From positions 186,001-250,000 of the forward strand of contig JAXMBH010000003.1 of NCBI GenBank assembly GCA_046349975.1: a stretch of DNA of 64,000 nucleotides, read 5' to 3'. Shown here piece by piece: positions 37,701-44,680 of this stretch. Position numbers and translations under genes: made by a program. How positions within the stretch are numbered: position 1 is the first letter of the stretch; each line of letters begins with the position of its first letter. A model generated the notes under the pieces. That model made no database searches. It saw only the letters and a list, made by a program, of their open reading frames with translations, and had not been told where the DNA came from. Source of the DNA: JABDGM01 sp046349975. Its GTDB lineage: Bacteria > Planctomycetota > Planctomycetia > Pirellulales > Lacipirellulaceae.

Positions 37701-38046
37701 TGATGACCGCCTGCTGCTCGGGCTTCAATTGCCGATGCGAATCGGGCGGCGGCATTTGCTCGGATTCGTCGGCAGACATAATCCGCCGCCAGGCCTCGCT
37801 CTTCTCGGGATGCCCGGCCACGATCGCCGGCGTGCCGTCACGATCCGCCAGCGCCGATTCGGCATCGTCGAGCCGCAGGTCCGCCTTCCGTGCCTTTTCA
37901 TCAAAGCCATGGCAGGCGAAGCAATTTTCCGACAGGATCGGCCGCACATCGCGGTTGAAATCGAGTGGTTTCTCCGCGGCGCGCGCGATCGCCTGTCCGG
38001 CAGCGACGAGCAAGAGAAGAAATAAGAGCGAGAGGTTGCTTCGCAT
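34789..38046 (-). CDS. DUF1549/DUF1553 domain protein with c-type cytochrome (PSCyt1)
   Basis: 1085 residues from ATG 38046 (38058 also possible). A signal peptide is followed by a planctomycete cytochrome domain (NCFACHG, Cys42-Cys45-His46), then DUF1549 (about 150-380, WLDAARYADTNGY, LGCAQCHNHKFDPI), a central region and DUF1553 (about 730-1060, LDLANWVIMRENPLAARV, VNPYTPGNLWREIS). It works in an unknown extracytoplasmic redox process together with DUF1501 proteins. At about residues 503-545 a Pro/Arg/Ala-rich stretch encoded by an inverted-repeat element interrupts an otherwise conserved beta segment. A 350 bp gap upstream is filled by repeats. Confidence 0.92.
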   Translation of the reverse strand: MRSNLSLLFLLLLVAAGQAIARAAEKPLDFNRDVRPILSENCFACHGFDEKARKADLRLDDAESALADRDGTPAIVAGHPEKSEAWRRIMSADESEQMPPPDSHRQLKPEQQAVIKRWIEQGAPFAKHWSFIPPVKATVPAAAAEHERWPRNEIDHFVLERLEAEGLSPSPEADRRTLIRRLSLDLTGLPPSAVEVEAFAADESPDAYEKLIDRLLASPHFGERMALVWLDAARYADTNGYSIDGGRHMWMWRDWVINAFNTNLPYDQFLRDQLAGDLLPNRTEAQLIATGFQRNNMNTHEGGTIPEENLTNYNVDRVKTFGEAVLGLTLGCAQCHNHKFDPITQRDYYQVYAYFNTLSDVGLDGDRGVNSRPSIEAKTVLATGEEGQLREQIKALNDKLASVSAADVDRWVGEQRERLKSRGKDLELLPVELLKVSTPNAGAGFDIDPPRFVRITSPAALLAYDVSLRLPKTEKPITGLRVVFHPDQSAPNGGLGFGKLPPAPRRVGASSPAVFANATSKTGGGDASPRRVPSNSAREDTSTFVLTAFTASADPVPGDQVNLNRVLDIAGVTASSWRSDFRPANVIDTRLDGWAPDPQQDGPARLTVTFAKPIDAGETPYMTVQLNFGYGDRLVAARFEIQAMTGTDDDIDIDPEVAKIIASSSAQSAPGSAGGSTNDDVNALRDYFAAHADATKRDRIALANLEERLDVLTNKHSTMVMDVAEKPRETHILNRGDYAQSGEKVVAATPAVLPKLPAGPGSSGGTSTRLDLANWVIMRENPLAARVEVNRLWQIFFGTGLVATPADFGAQGEFPSHPDLLDWLAVDFMEHGWDVKRAVKQMVMSATYRQSSDVGEPLVARDPQNRLLARGPRFRLPAEFIRDAALKVSGLFVDRLGGPSVNPYTPGNLWREISHYGSSPATSQTFEQDHGEKLYRRSLYTYWKRTVPPPNMVAFDAPNRELCTAFRASTTTPLQALVLLNDVQFVEAARAFAERSIKQPGDDVARLRWAFEECVSRTPNDAELAVLAKALGRERARYAANEEAAKKYLAAGESLRDDSIPASEHAAWSQVASLLLNLSEAVTRN
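36430..36545. repeat. Inverted-repeat element inserted in frame in the DUF1553 gene
   Basis: Read on the coding strand, GGCGTCGTCGCCCGCGGTTTT and the reverse complement of a segment about 20 bp further on (GGCGTCCCCGCCCCCGGTTTT) match at 18 of 21 positions. It ends with the word CCTCGCCACGACGAG, itself a small hairpin. It encodes about 35 extra residues between GLGFG and FVLTAF. The same word is found at 55977. Confidence 0.7.
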
Positions 38047-38136
38047 CGGCCGGTCCACCTAAAGTAATGTCGCGAGCCATCGCTTTTATATCATAGTCGA
38101 GGGAGGACCCCGGCAACCACGCAGGGGGTGACCGAC

Positions 38137-38344
38137 GGCGTAGGGCGGACAATCCTGTCCGTCCGCCATTTGGCATCAGGTGAGTTGGGTCAGCGTCACC
38201 CTACGCCAAGCACGGCGCAAAGCGTCGCGGTACCTCGTACCCACGCAGAGCGTGGGGAATGACTGGCAGAGGTGCGGTTGTAGCACCGTCCCTGCCCTTT
38301 GCCGCAGCCGCTACCATTCCAAAGGACAGGATTGTCCCTCCTAC
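38137..38344. repeat. Composite inverted-repeat region upstream of sdhC
   Basis: The 350 bp gap between the divergent DUF1553 and sdhC genes contains outer arms at 38140-38160 and 38324-38344 (19 of 21 bases complementary, word GGACAATCCTGTCC), a GGCGTAGGG/CCCTACGCC pair (38137-38145, 38199-38207) and a 7 bp hairpin CCCACGC-AGA-GCGTGGG (38240-38256). The right outer arm overlaps the putative sdhC promoter. Confidence 0.75.
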
Positions 38345-38361
38345 GCGAAATCGATTATAGT
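38332..38361 (+). promoter_or_regulatory. Putative sdh operon promoter
   Basis: TTGTCC (38332-38337) and TATAGT (38356-38361) are 18 bp apart, 36 bp upstream of the sdhC ATG. The hexamers match consensus at 4 and 5 positions. The -35 hexamer lies inside the right arm of an inverted repeat. GGAGG is present 11 nt before the ATG. Confidence 0.5.
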
Positions 38362-38396
38362 GCCGAATTCACCCCTATCTGGAGGAAACCACGGGC

Positions 38397-39218
38397 ATGG
38401 CCAGCAACGCCGCGACGCTTCGGGAAGATAGTCTGGGACAAACGCAGCGGCGCGACTTGTGGTGGGCCCAACCCGTGGCCATGGGTGCGGCCTTCGTCGC
38501 CTTCATCATCTACGCCACCTACCGAGGCTTGGCGAACGAATATTTCGCGTTCGGCCACGGCGTCGTCGGTTCCGACGGCCAGCCGGTCCACCCCGAGAGC
38601 GCTTACTTCCTCTCGCCGTTCTATTCGCCGCTGCTGGCTCTACCGAGTTGGGTGCCAAAGTGGATGGGCCCCGCCATTTTCGTCATGTGGATGCCGGCCG
38701 GCTTCCGCCTCACGTGCTACTACGCTCGCCGCGCTTATTACCGCGCCCTGTTTGCCGATCCGCCAGCCTGTGCGGTCGCCGAGTACTGCAAAGACAACTA
38801 CAAGGGTGAACGCGGCGTGTGGATCTTTCAGAACATCCACCGCTACTTCCTCTACCTCGCGCTGCTGCTCGTGTGCATGCACGTGTACCACGTAATCGAA
38901 GCTTTGCGCTGGCCCGGCGAAGGCGGCGAACGCATGACATTCGGCGTCAGCGTCGGAACGCTCGTGTTGCTCGTCGACCTCGTGTTCCTGGCGCTCTACG
39001 TATTCTCTTGCCACTCACTGCGACACTTGGTGGGCGGCCGGCTCAACTGCTTTGCCGGCGGCGGCGACAACACCCGCTACAAACTCTGGCGCTGCTGCTC
39101 AGCCCTCAACGAATACCATGGCCTGTACTTCTGGTGCAGCCTGTTCACCGTCGGCTTCGCCGACTTTTACATCTGGATGGTGGCGTCTGGGCGGATTCAC
39201 GATTTACGGCTGATTTAA
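38397..39218 (+). CDS. sdhC: Succinate dehydrogenase/fumarate reductase cytochrome b subunit (SdhC-like)
   Basis: 273 residues with five predicted transmembrane helices (AAFVAFIIYATYRG; MGPAIFVMWMPAGFR; YFLYLALLLVCMHVYHVI; LVLLVDLVFLALYVFSC; YFWCSLFTVGFADFYIWMV). His residues near helix ends (NIHRYF, HVYHV, CHSLRH, NEYHGLY) can serve as heme ligands. The five-helix single-anchor layout and the position just before sdhA support a membrane anchor that passes electrons to quinone. The sequence is far from the E. coli anchors, so the assignment relies partly on context. Confidence 0.82.
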   Translation: MASNAATLREDSLGQTQRRDLWWAQPVAMGAAFVAFIIYATYRGLANEYFAFGHGVVGSDGQPVHPESAYFLSPFYSPLLALPSWVPKWMGPAIFVMWMPAGFRLTCYYARRAYYRALFADPPACAVAEYCKDNYKGERGVWIFQNIHRYFLYLALLLVCMHVYHVIEALRWPGEGGERMTFGVSVGTLVLLVDLVFLALYVFSCHSLRHLVGGRLNCFAGGGDNTRYKLWRCCSALNEYHGLYFWCSLFTVGFADFYIWMVASGRIHDLRLI

Positions 39219-39240
39219 GTCTGCCGCAAACGCAGGATAG

Positions 39241-39301
39241 TTGATAGTCGATAGTTGTTAGTTGTCGGCTGAGTTCACAACTATCCACTAACAACTATCA
39301 A
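39241..39301. repeat. Inverted repeat between sdhC and sdhA, TTGATAGT word
   Basis: The 25 bp arms (39241-39265 and 39277-39301) are complementary at about 21 positions with an 11 bp loop. The arms consist of TAGTTG-like words repeated. It is followed by a run of A and the sdhA start 9 bp downstream, so it could tune sdhA translation within the operon. Confidence 0.75.
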
Positions 39302-39309
39302 AAAAACAC

Positions 39310-41115
39310 ATGGATAAATACCAAACATTCGAATACGACGTAGTCGTCGTCGGCGCCGGTGGCGCCGGTCTGCGAGCTGCCATTGAAGCCTCGGCGCAAG
39401 GCGCGAAGACTGCCCTCGTTTGCAAATCGCTCCTCGGCAAAGCCCACACGGTAATGGCCGAAGGCGGCGTCGCGGCCGCCCTCGCCAACGTCGAGTCTCG
39501 CGACAGCTGGCAAACCCACTTCCGCGACACGATGCGCGGCGGCAAGTTCCTCAACCAGTGGCGGATGGCCCAACTCCACGCCCAAGAGGCCCCGGCCCGC
39601 GTCCGCGAGCTCGAAGAATGGGGCGCCGTTTTCGATCGCACGAAGGACGGCCGCATCCTGCAGCGCAACTTCGGTGGCCACACCTACCCGCGATTGGCCC
39701 ACGTCGGCGACCGCACTGGCCTCGAAATGATCCGCACGCTGCAAGACAAAGGCATCCACTCCGGCATCGACGTCCACATGGAAGTCACCATCCGCTGGAT
39801 CCTTAAAGATGGCGGCCGCGTCTCGGGCTGCTTCGGCTACCAGCGCGAGAGTGGCCGCTTCGTCGTCTACAAAGCCAAGAGCGTCGTGCTCGCCACCGGC
39901 GGCATCGGCCGCTGCTGGGACATCACCTCGAACTCCTGGGAATACACGGCCGACGGCCATGCCATGGCCATGTGGGCCGGCGCCGACCTCATCGACATGG
40001 AGTTCATTCAATTCCATCCGACCGGCATGGTCTGGCCGCCCAGCGTGCGCGGCACGCTCATCACCGAAGGTGTCCGCGGCGAAGGCGGCGTGCTGCTCAA
40101 CGGCAACCGCGAACGGTTCATGTTCCGCTACGTGCCCGACATGTTCAAAGGCGAGTTTGCCGAAACCGAAGACGAAGCGAACAAGTGGATGCAGCAGACG
40201 ATCGCCGGCGAGCGCCCCACCGCCCGCCGCCCGCCCGAGCTGCTCACGCGCGACGTCGTCGCCCGCGCCATCCGCCGCGAAATTCGCGATGGCCGCGGCT
40301 CACCACACGGCGGCGTGTTCCTCGATATCGCCTCCCGCCGCGATGCCGAGACAATCAAGAAGAAGCTCCCCAGCATGTACCACCAGTTCAAGGAACTGGC
40401 AGATGTCGACATCACGAAGGACCCGATGGAAGTCGGCCCTACCTGCCACTACATGATGGGCGGCGTCCGCGTAAACCCCGAAACCCAGGAGTCGACGGTG
40501 CCGGGCCTGTTTGCGGCCGGCGAAGTCGGCGGCGGCATGCACGGCGCAAACCGCCTCGGCGGCAACTCGCTCAGCGACCTCCTCGTCTTCGGCAAACGCG
40601 CCGGCGAGTTTGCGGCAAAGAAAGCGAAAGAAGTTTCGCAAGGCCAAGTCAACAATGACGAAGTCGAATGGGCCGCCAAAGACGCCCTCAAGTACTTCGG
40701 CGACAACCAAGGCGAAAACCCCTACGCCATACACGAAGAGCTGCGGGCCACGATGCAAAGCCTCGTCGGCATCGTCCGTACCGACGAAGACCTCCGCGGC
40801 GCGCTCGTGAAAATCGCCGAGTACCGTGAGCGGGCGGCCAAGGCCAAAGTCGGCGGCAACATTCAATACAACCCCGGCTGGCACCTCGCCCTCGATCTCA
40901 AGAACATGCTCGATATCAGCGAGGCCGTCACCAAGGCCGCTCTCGAACGCACCGAAAGCCGCGGCGGTCACACCCGCGAAGACTTCCCCGAGAGCGACAA
41001 AGAGTGGCAGAAGGTGAACAACATCGTGCGGCAAAATAAAGACGGCATCACCGTCACACGCGAACAGCGCCAACCGATGCCGGCTGAGCTCGAAGAGTTG
41101 TTGAAAAAGGACTAG
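39310..41115 (+). CDS. sdhA: Succinate dehydrogenase/fumarate reductase flavoprotein subunit
   Basis: 601 residues. FAD-binding motif DVVVVGAGGAGLRAA (residues 10-24), the covalent-FAD His in KAHTVMAEGGV, substrate loops MEFIQFHPTGMV and TEGVRGEGGVLLN, and the C-terminal GLFAAGEVGGGMHGANRLGGNSL followed by a capping helical domain. It oxidises succinate to fumarate in the TCA cycle on the cytoplasmic face of the membrane. The length and insert pattern resemble the actinobacterial-type Sdh more than the E. coli type (inference). Confidence 0.95.
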   Translation: MDKYQTFEYDVVVVGAGGAGLRAAIEASAQGAKTALVCKSLLGKAHTVMAEGGVAAALANVESRDSWQTHFRDTMRGGKFLNQWRMAQLHAQEAPARVRELEEWGAVFDRTKDGRILQRNFGGHTYPRLAHVGDRTGLEMIRTLQDKGIHSGIDVHMEVTIRWILKDGGRVSGCFGYQRESGRFVVYKAKSVVLATGGIGRCWDITSNSWEYTADGHAMAMWAGADLIDMEFIQFHPTGMVWPPSVRGTLITEGVRGEGGVLLNGNRERFMFRYVPDMFKGEFAETEDEANKWMQQTIAGERPTARRPPELLTRDVVARAIRREIRDGRGSPHGGVFLDIASRRDAETIKKKLPSMYHQFKELADVDITKDPMEVGPTCHYMMGGVRVNPETQESTVPGLFAAGEVGGGMHGANRLGGNSLSDLLVFGKRAGEFAAKKAKEVSQGQVNNDEVEWAAKDALKYFGDNQGENPYAIHEELRATMQSLVGIVRTDEDLRGALVKIAEYRERAAKAKVGGNIQYNPGWHLALDLKNMLDISEAVTKAALERTESRGGHTREDFPESDKEWQKVNNIVRQNKDGITVTREQRQPMPAELEELLKKD

Positions 41116-41117
41116 CC

Positions 41118-41215
41118 AAGAGTGGGAGAGGGGGGAGACAAGGAAAGAGGGAGATTGTGAATCGACGATTTGTCGGTCTCCCACTCTCCCAATCTCCCTC
41201 TCTCCCACTCTTTGT
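41118..41215. repeat. Inverted repeat between sdhA and sdhB, GAGTGGGAGAG word
   Basis: The purine-rich left arm (41118-41157, AGAGTGGGAGAGGGGGGAG...) pairs imperfectly with the pyrimidine-rich right arm (41176-41215, ...CTCTCTCCCACTCTTTG). Within each arm GAGTGGGAGA and GAGGGAGA alternate. It lies inside the sdh operon in the 136 bp gap before sdhB. Confidence 0.75.
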
Positions 41216-41251
41216 TAAACATCGATTCGCCCAAGGAACGAGTAAATCAAA

Positions 41252-41992
41252 ATGGCCGAGGAAGCGTTACTTCGAATCTATCGCGGCGACAACAACAAAG
41301 GCGAAATGGTCGACTACAAAGTCCCCGTCGCCCCCGGCATGGTCGTGCTCGATGCCGTCCACGCTGTGCAGGCCCTGCACTCGCCCGACCTCGCCGTGCG
41401 GTGGAACTGCAAGGCCGGCAAGTGCGGCTCGTGCGGCGGCGAAGTGAACGGTAAGCCTCGCCTCATGTGCATGGACCGCATGGACAAGTACCCGGCCGGC
41501 GAGCCCATCACGATCCGCCCGATGAAGTCCTTCCCCGTCATGAAGGACCTCGCCTGCGATGTTTCGTGGAACTTCGGCGTCAACAAAAAGATCCCGCCGT
41601 TCAAAATGCGCGAGACCAAGGGCGAACCCAAGTTCTCGCAAGAAGAGGCCGATCGCGTGCAGGAATTCCGCAAGTGCATCGAATGCTTCCTCTGCCAGAA
41701 TGTGTGCCACGTGCTCCGCGACCACGACAAGCACGCCGAATTCGGCGGTCCGCGGTTCTTCGTCCGCACGGCCAGCCTCGAAATGCACCCGCTCGATACC
41801 GAAGACCGCCTCGGCCTAGTGAAAGATCAGCTTGGCCTCGGCTTCTGCAACATCACCAAGTGCTGTACCGAAGTGTGCCCAGAGCACATCAAAATCACCG
41901 ACAACGCGATCATCCCGCTCAAAGAACGCGTCGTGGATCGCTTCTACGACCCGGTGCAAAAGCTGCTGCGGATTATCTTTCCGAAAAAGTGA
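41252..41992 (+). CDS. sdhB: Succinate dehydrogenase/fumarate reductase iron-sulfur subunit
   Basis: 246 residues. The N-terminal 2Fe-2S domain has Cys ligands in WNCKAGKCGSCGGEV and LMC; the C-terminal domain has CIECFLCQNVC and CNITKCCTEVCPEHI for the remaining clusters. It carries electrons from SdhA to the SdhC anchor. It completes a three-gene sdh operon, with no SdhD or separate second anchor, matching the single five-helix anchor upstream. No strong ribosome-binding sequence is visible. Confidence 0.95.
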   Translation: MAEEALLRIYRGDNNKGEMVDYKVPVAPGMVVLDAVHAVQALHSPDLAVRWNCKAGKCGSCGGEVNGKPRLMCMDRMDKYPAGEPITIRPMKSFPVMKDLACDVSWNFGVNKKIPPFKMRETKGEPKFSQEEADRVQEFRKCIECFLCQNVCHVLRDHDKHAEFGGPRFFVRTASLEMHPLDTEDRLGLVKDQLGLGFCNITKCCTEVCPEHIKITDNAIIPLKERVVDRFYDPVQKLLRIIFPKK

Positions 41993-42001
41993 TGCTGAGC
42001 G

Positions 42002-42511
42002 ATGTCTACCGGCTCTGTCAGCATCACGTTCGACAATCGCGTAGCCGAACACATTGCAGCAGACCGGCTGTTCTATAACTCGACGAATTGGGCAAAGGTC
42101 GACAAAATCGCTGCGGCGGTATTGATTCTGGCCGGTAGCTGCCTCGTATATTCCGCCGGAGTGCGTTGGTGGTCCGTCGCGCCGTTTTTCTTGGCGGTGC
42201 TGGAGTGGTTTAATCTGCTTTCTCCTCGACCGCTCATCAGACGATATTGGTTCAAACGCAACCCGAAGTTCCAGGAAACGTATCATTTGACGTTCGATGA
42301 CACGGGGATGCATTTCCAAACTGCTTCGATCGATAGCCACATCAATTGGGACTATTACACGCGGGTCATCGAGAACGACCGCATGTGGCTGTTGATGTAC
42401 GGATCGAATCTATACTCGCTCATTCCGAAGCGGGCCTTTAAGAACGACGACGAGCGGCTGCGCTTTCGCGAGTTGCTGGCTCAGAATATTTCGGCGTCGT
42501 CCCGTCGCTAA
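42002..42511 (+). CDS. YcxB-like membrane protein
   Basis: 169 residues. Two transmembrane helices occupy residues 36-75 (KIAAAVLILAGSCLVY and VAPFFLAVLEWFNLL), followed by a soluble domain (ETYHLTFDDTGMHFQTASIDSHINWDYYTRVIENDRMWLLMY) typical of YcxB proteins, whose function is unknown. It starts 10 bp after the sdhB stop, so it is probably the last gene of that transcript. Confidence 0.75.
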   Translation: MSTGSVSITFDNRVAEHIAADRLFYNSTNWAKVDKIAAAVLILAGSCLVYSAGVRWWSVAPFFLAVLEWFNLLSPRPLIRRYWFKRNPKFQETYHLTFDDTGMHFQTASIDSHINWDYYTRVIENDRMWLLMYGSNLYSLIPKRAFKNDDERLRFRELLAQNISASSRR

Positions 42512-42975
42512 GCCTTCACCACGCCAAGTGTTGTTAGATTGGCCGTGTCAAGCCTGACTGCCACGCAAAGCGGTGGGCGGACTCACAGAATTTACCGGTC
42601 ACCTAACGCCCGCGCATCTCTAGTAGTGGCCACAAATACATGTTGCCATATGTATAGTATCTGATATACTCGTTTCCACCTTCGCTTCAGACACTTTTAA
42701 CGCCAACAACACACGCTCTCTCGCACGCACCTGCTGCGCTACCAGCGAGGACTGCGCTACCGCTCGGCGCTTAACTGGCCAAAAACACGATGAGTCATCG
42801 CCACAACAACCCGCGCAGAGACCCCATGCCAATCACAGAAGTCTTCGATTTCTGCAACCTGCTGCGCGCCAAAACCTCAATTTTTCCAGTCCCGCCGTGC
42901 TGGTCCCAGGCGCAAAACTCGCCGAATTTTGCACTAGAAAATGCGGTCGCCCCGAAGTATTAAAACTCACCTGCT
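42512..42975. other. Gap without a supported gene
   Basis: About 460 bp between the YcxB-like gene and the end of the DUF5690 gene. Composition is less GC-rich in places (a CATATGTATAGTATCTGATATACTC tract lies near 42646-42672, split here only for description). Short open frames exist on both strands but none looks like a protein. I see no tRNA or clear regulatory site. Confidence 0.5.
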
Positions 42976-42999
42976 ATTTAGCCCAGCCCTCTGGGCTGG
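42976..42999. repeat. Hairpin after the DUF5690 gene
   Basis: CCAGCCC-TCT-GGGCTGG (42983-42999) forms a 7 bp stem with a 3-nt loop, 20 bp past the stop of the minus-strand DUF5690 gene. With its flank (CTATTTAGCC) it resembles the right hairpin at 33304-33330. It may act as a terminator, though no T run follows. Confidence 0.5.
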
Positions 43000-43018
43000 T
43001 GCCAGGGAGCCGCGCCCG

Positions 43019-44383
43019 TCAGGAAGAGGAGGCACCATCACCTTCCCTGGCAGGCACCCGTCCAATCTGCCAGAAGTAAGCACCGCCAATCAACACTGTT
43101 ACCACGCCGACTACACCCAGCACGCCGCAGTACGTTTCGAGAAATTGCGCCCTGGATGTGTGTGCCGCGAAGCGATCTTTGTAAAGGAGCGTAAGCACAC
43201 TGCCCGTGTATCCAGCAGTATCCGCCAGATAAATCGCGAACACCGCGGTCCCCACGAAGTGCGTCGATGCCATCAGCCGGTCGAATAGCACCGAGTTGTA
43301 CGGCACGTACGCGATGTAACTGCCGAACCCGATGAGCGCCATCCACCAGAATCCGCTGATCGCGCCCTCGAGATGAAGCACCGTTGCGACGCCGATGACG
43401 CCGAAACCAGCTGCAATAATGCCGAGCGCCGCCAGCAAGCCGCGGCGATTGTCCTTCACAAGGTACAGGAGCGCCATTGCCACGAACACGCCGAGCGCAA
43501 CGCCCAGCTCCATGCGCGACATGATGTCTTTGTTCTCGGCATACGGGTAACCGAGTTGGTCAAGGACCTCGACCATGAAGTTGTCGCGGAAGTCGCGGAA
43601 CACGGTGAGCAGCACGTAGGCGATGATCAGCGGCAACAACCCCGGCCAAAACGCAGTGAAGAATTCGAACCGGCGATGGCCAGACATCGGTGCGCGCTCG
43701 GTGCGCTCGGCGACGTCCAGCTGCGTCGGCTCTGGCACCTGGTTGAGAAACCAGAACGCCGTGAGAATAACGGGCAATACGAGGAGGCCCGTCGCGGCCG
43801 GCATCCAGAACTGGTCCATTGCCGGCAAGGGATTCGGCAACAATAGGCCGAAGAAGTGGAACTGGTCGCCTTCCAACACCGCCCGGCCGAAGTCCTTGAA
43901 CACGCCGCTGGAGACAATGAACGAACAAGAGAGCGCCGCGAGCAGAATGTCGCTCGTCCGCCGGCCTTCGAGATAACGCACGACGAGCCCCCAGACCATC
44001 CCCAGCGGCAGCCCGTTCAGAAAGACTGCGAACACCTTCCATGTGGGCGGCACAACGGCAAATAAGACGAAAGCAAGTTCGGAAAACACCACGAGCCCGA
44101 TGAGTAACCACAGTCGCTGATGCCGCCGCGCTTCCGAGACGATTTTAATGCCTAGAAATTTTGACAGCGTGTATCCAATGACCTGGCTGATGATGAACGC
44201 CGTCTTGAGCTCGACATCGGAGTTCGCCAAGTACAGGCCTGAATAGGTCGCCGCCGTGAACGGCTTGCGAAACGCGTACATGCAAAAGTACGCGACGAAG
44301 GCCGTGCCGATCGCGTACGCATTAAGCACACTCGACGGAGCCTGTTCGAGCCAGCTGGTTATGTTGCCGCGGCGGTGAGGCAT
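43019..44383 (-). CDS. DUF5690 family MFS-type transporter
   Basis: 454 residues with about twelve hydrophobic segments, for example AYAIGTAFVAYFCMYAFRKPF, LWLLIGLVVFSELAFVLFAVV, GLLVLPVILTAFWFLNQVP and GVVGVVTVLIGGAYFW. The N-terminal YAFRKPFTAATY and GLPLGMVWGLVVRYLEGRRTSDIL are MFS-like features of this family. It probably transports an organic solute across the cytoplasmic membrane; the substrate is unknown. The last residues (REGDGASSS) are encoded within a repeat containing TGCCAGGGA/TCCCTGGCA arms (43000-43054), suggesting that the tail was acquired from a repeat. The 297 bp gap upstream shows nothing clear. Confidence 0.82.
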   Translation of the reverse strand: MPHRRGNITSWLEQAPSSVLNAYAIGTAFVAYFCMYAFRKPFTAATYSGLYLANSDVELKTAFIISQVIGYTLSKFLGIKIVSEARRHQRLWLLIGLVVFSELAFVLFAVVPPTWKVFAVFLNGLPLGMVWGLVVRYLEGRRTSDILLAALSCSFIVSSGVFKDFGRAVLEGDQFHFFGLLLPNPLPAMDQFWMPAATGLLVLPVILTAFWFLNQVPEPTQLDVAERTERAPMSGHRRFEFFTAFWPGLLPLIIAYVLLTVFRDFRDNFMVEVLDQLGYPYAENKDIMSRMELGVALGVFVAMALLYLVKDNRRGLLAALGIIAAGFGVIGVATVLHLEGAISGFWWMALIGFGSYIAYVPYNSVLFDRLMASTHFVGTAVFAIYLADTAGYTGSVLTLLYKDRFAAHTSRAQFLETYCGVLGVVGVVTVLIGGAYFWQIGRVPAREGDGASSS

Positions 44384-44680
44384 AGAGGAGCACGCAATGG
44401 CGCAAACGCGATGTCGGCCGCGGAATCGGACGACTGGGTTGGGTGGCGTCGAGCAGAGAACAGCATGACGTTAGTAACTGGCACGGCGGCTGTCTATGGC
44501 CCAACCGCCTGGCCGAAACTTCGCAGCCTGGCCGGCGAAAGTGAAAACGGCCGGAATTTCCTCACCGCGGAACTAGCTGTGAAGGGTGGTTCCATCAATT
44601 AGAATGGGGGGCGTCCGGCCAAGGCAATAGAGCGGCCCCTGATCACTGAGCGATTCGGTACCTCATTGAGCGAGTACATC

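Noticed and set aside
36802..38025. Long plus-strand open frame opposite the DUF1553 gene (407 codons)
   Set aside because: Shadow of a strongly supported gene; no domain recognised.
42620..42832. 70-codon minus-strand open frame in the 42.5-43.0 kb gap
   Set aside because: Cys-rich, no start context, unlike any family; probably chance.
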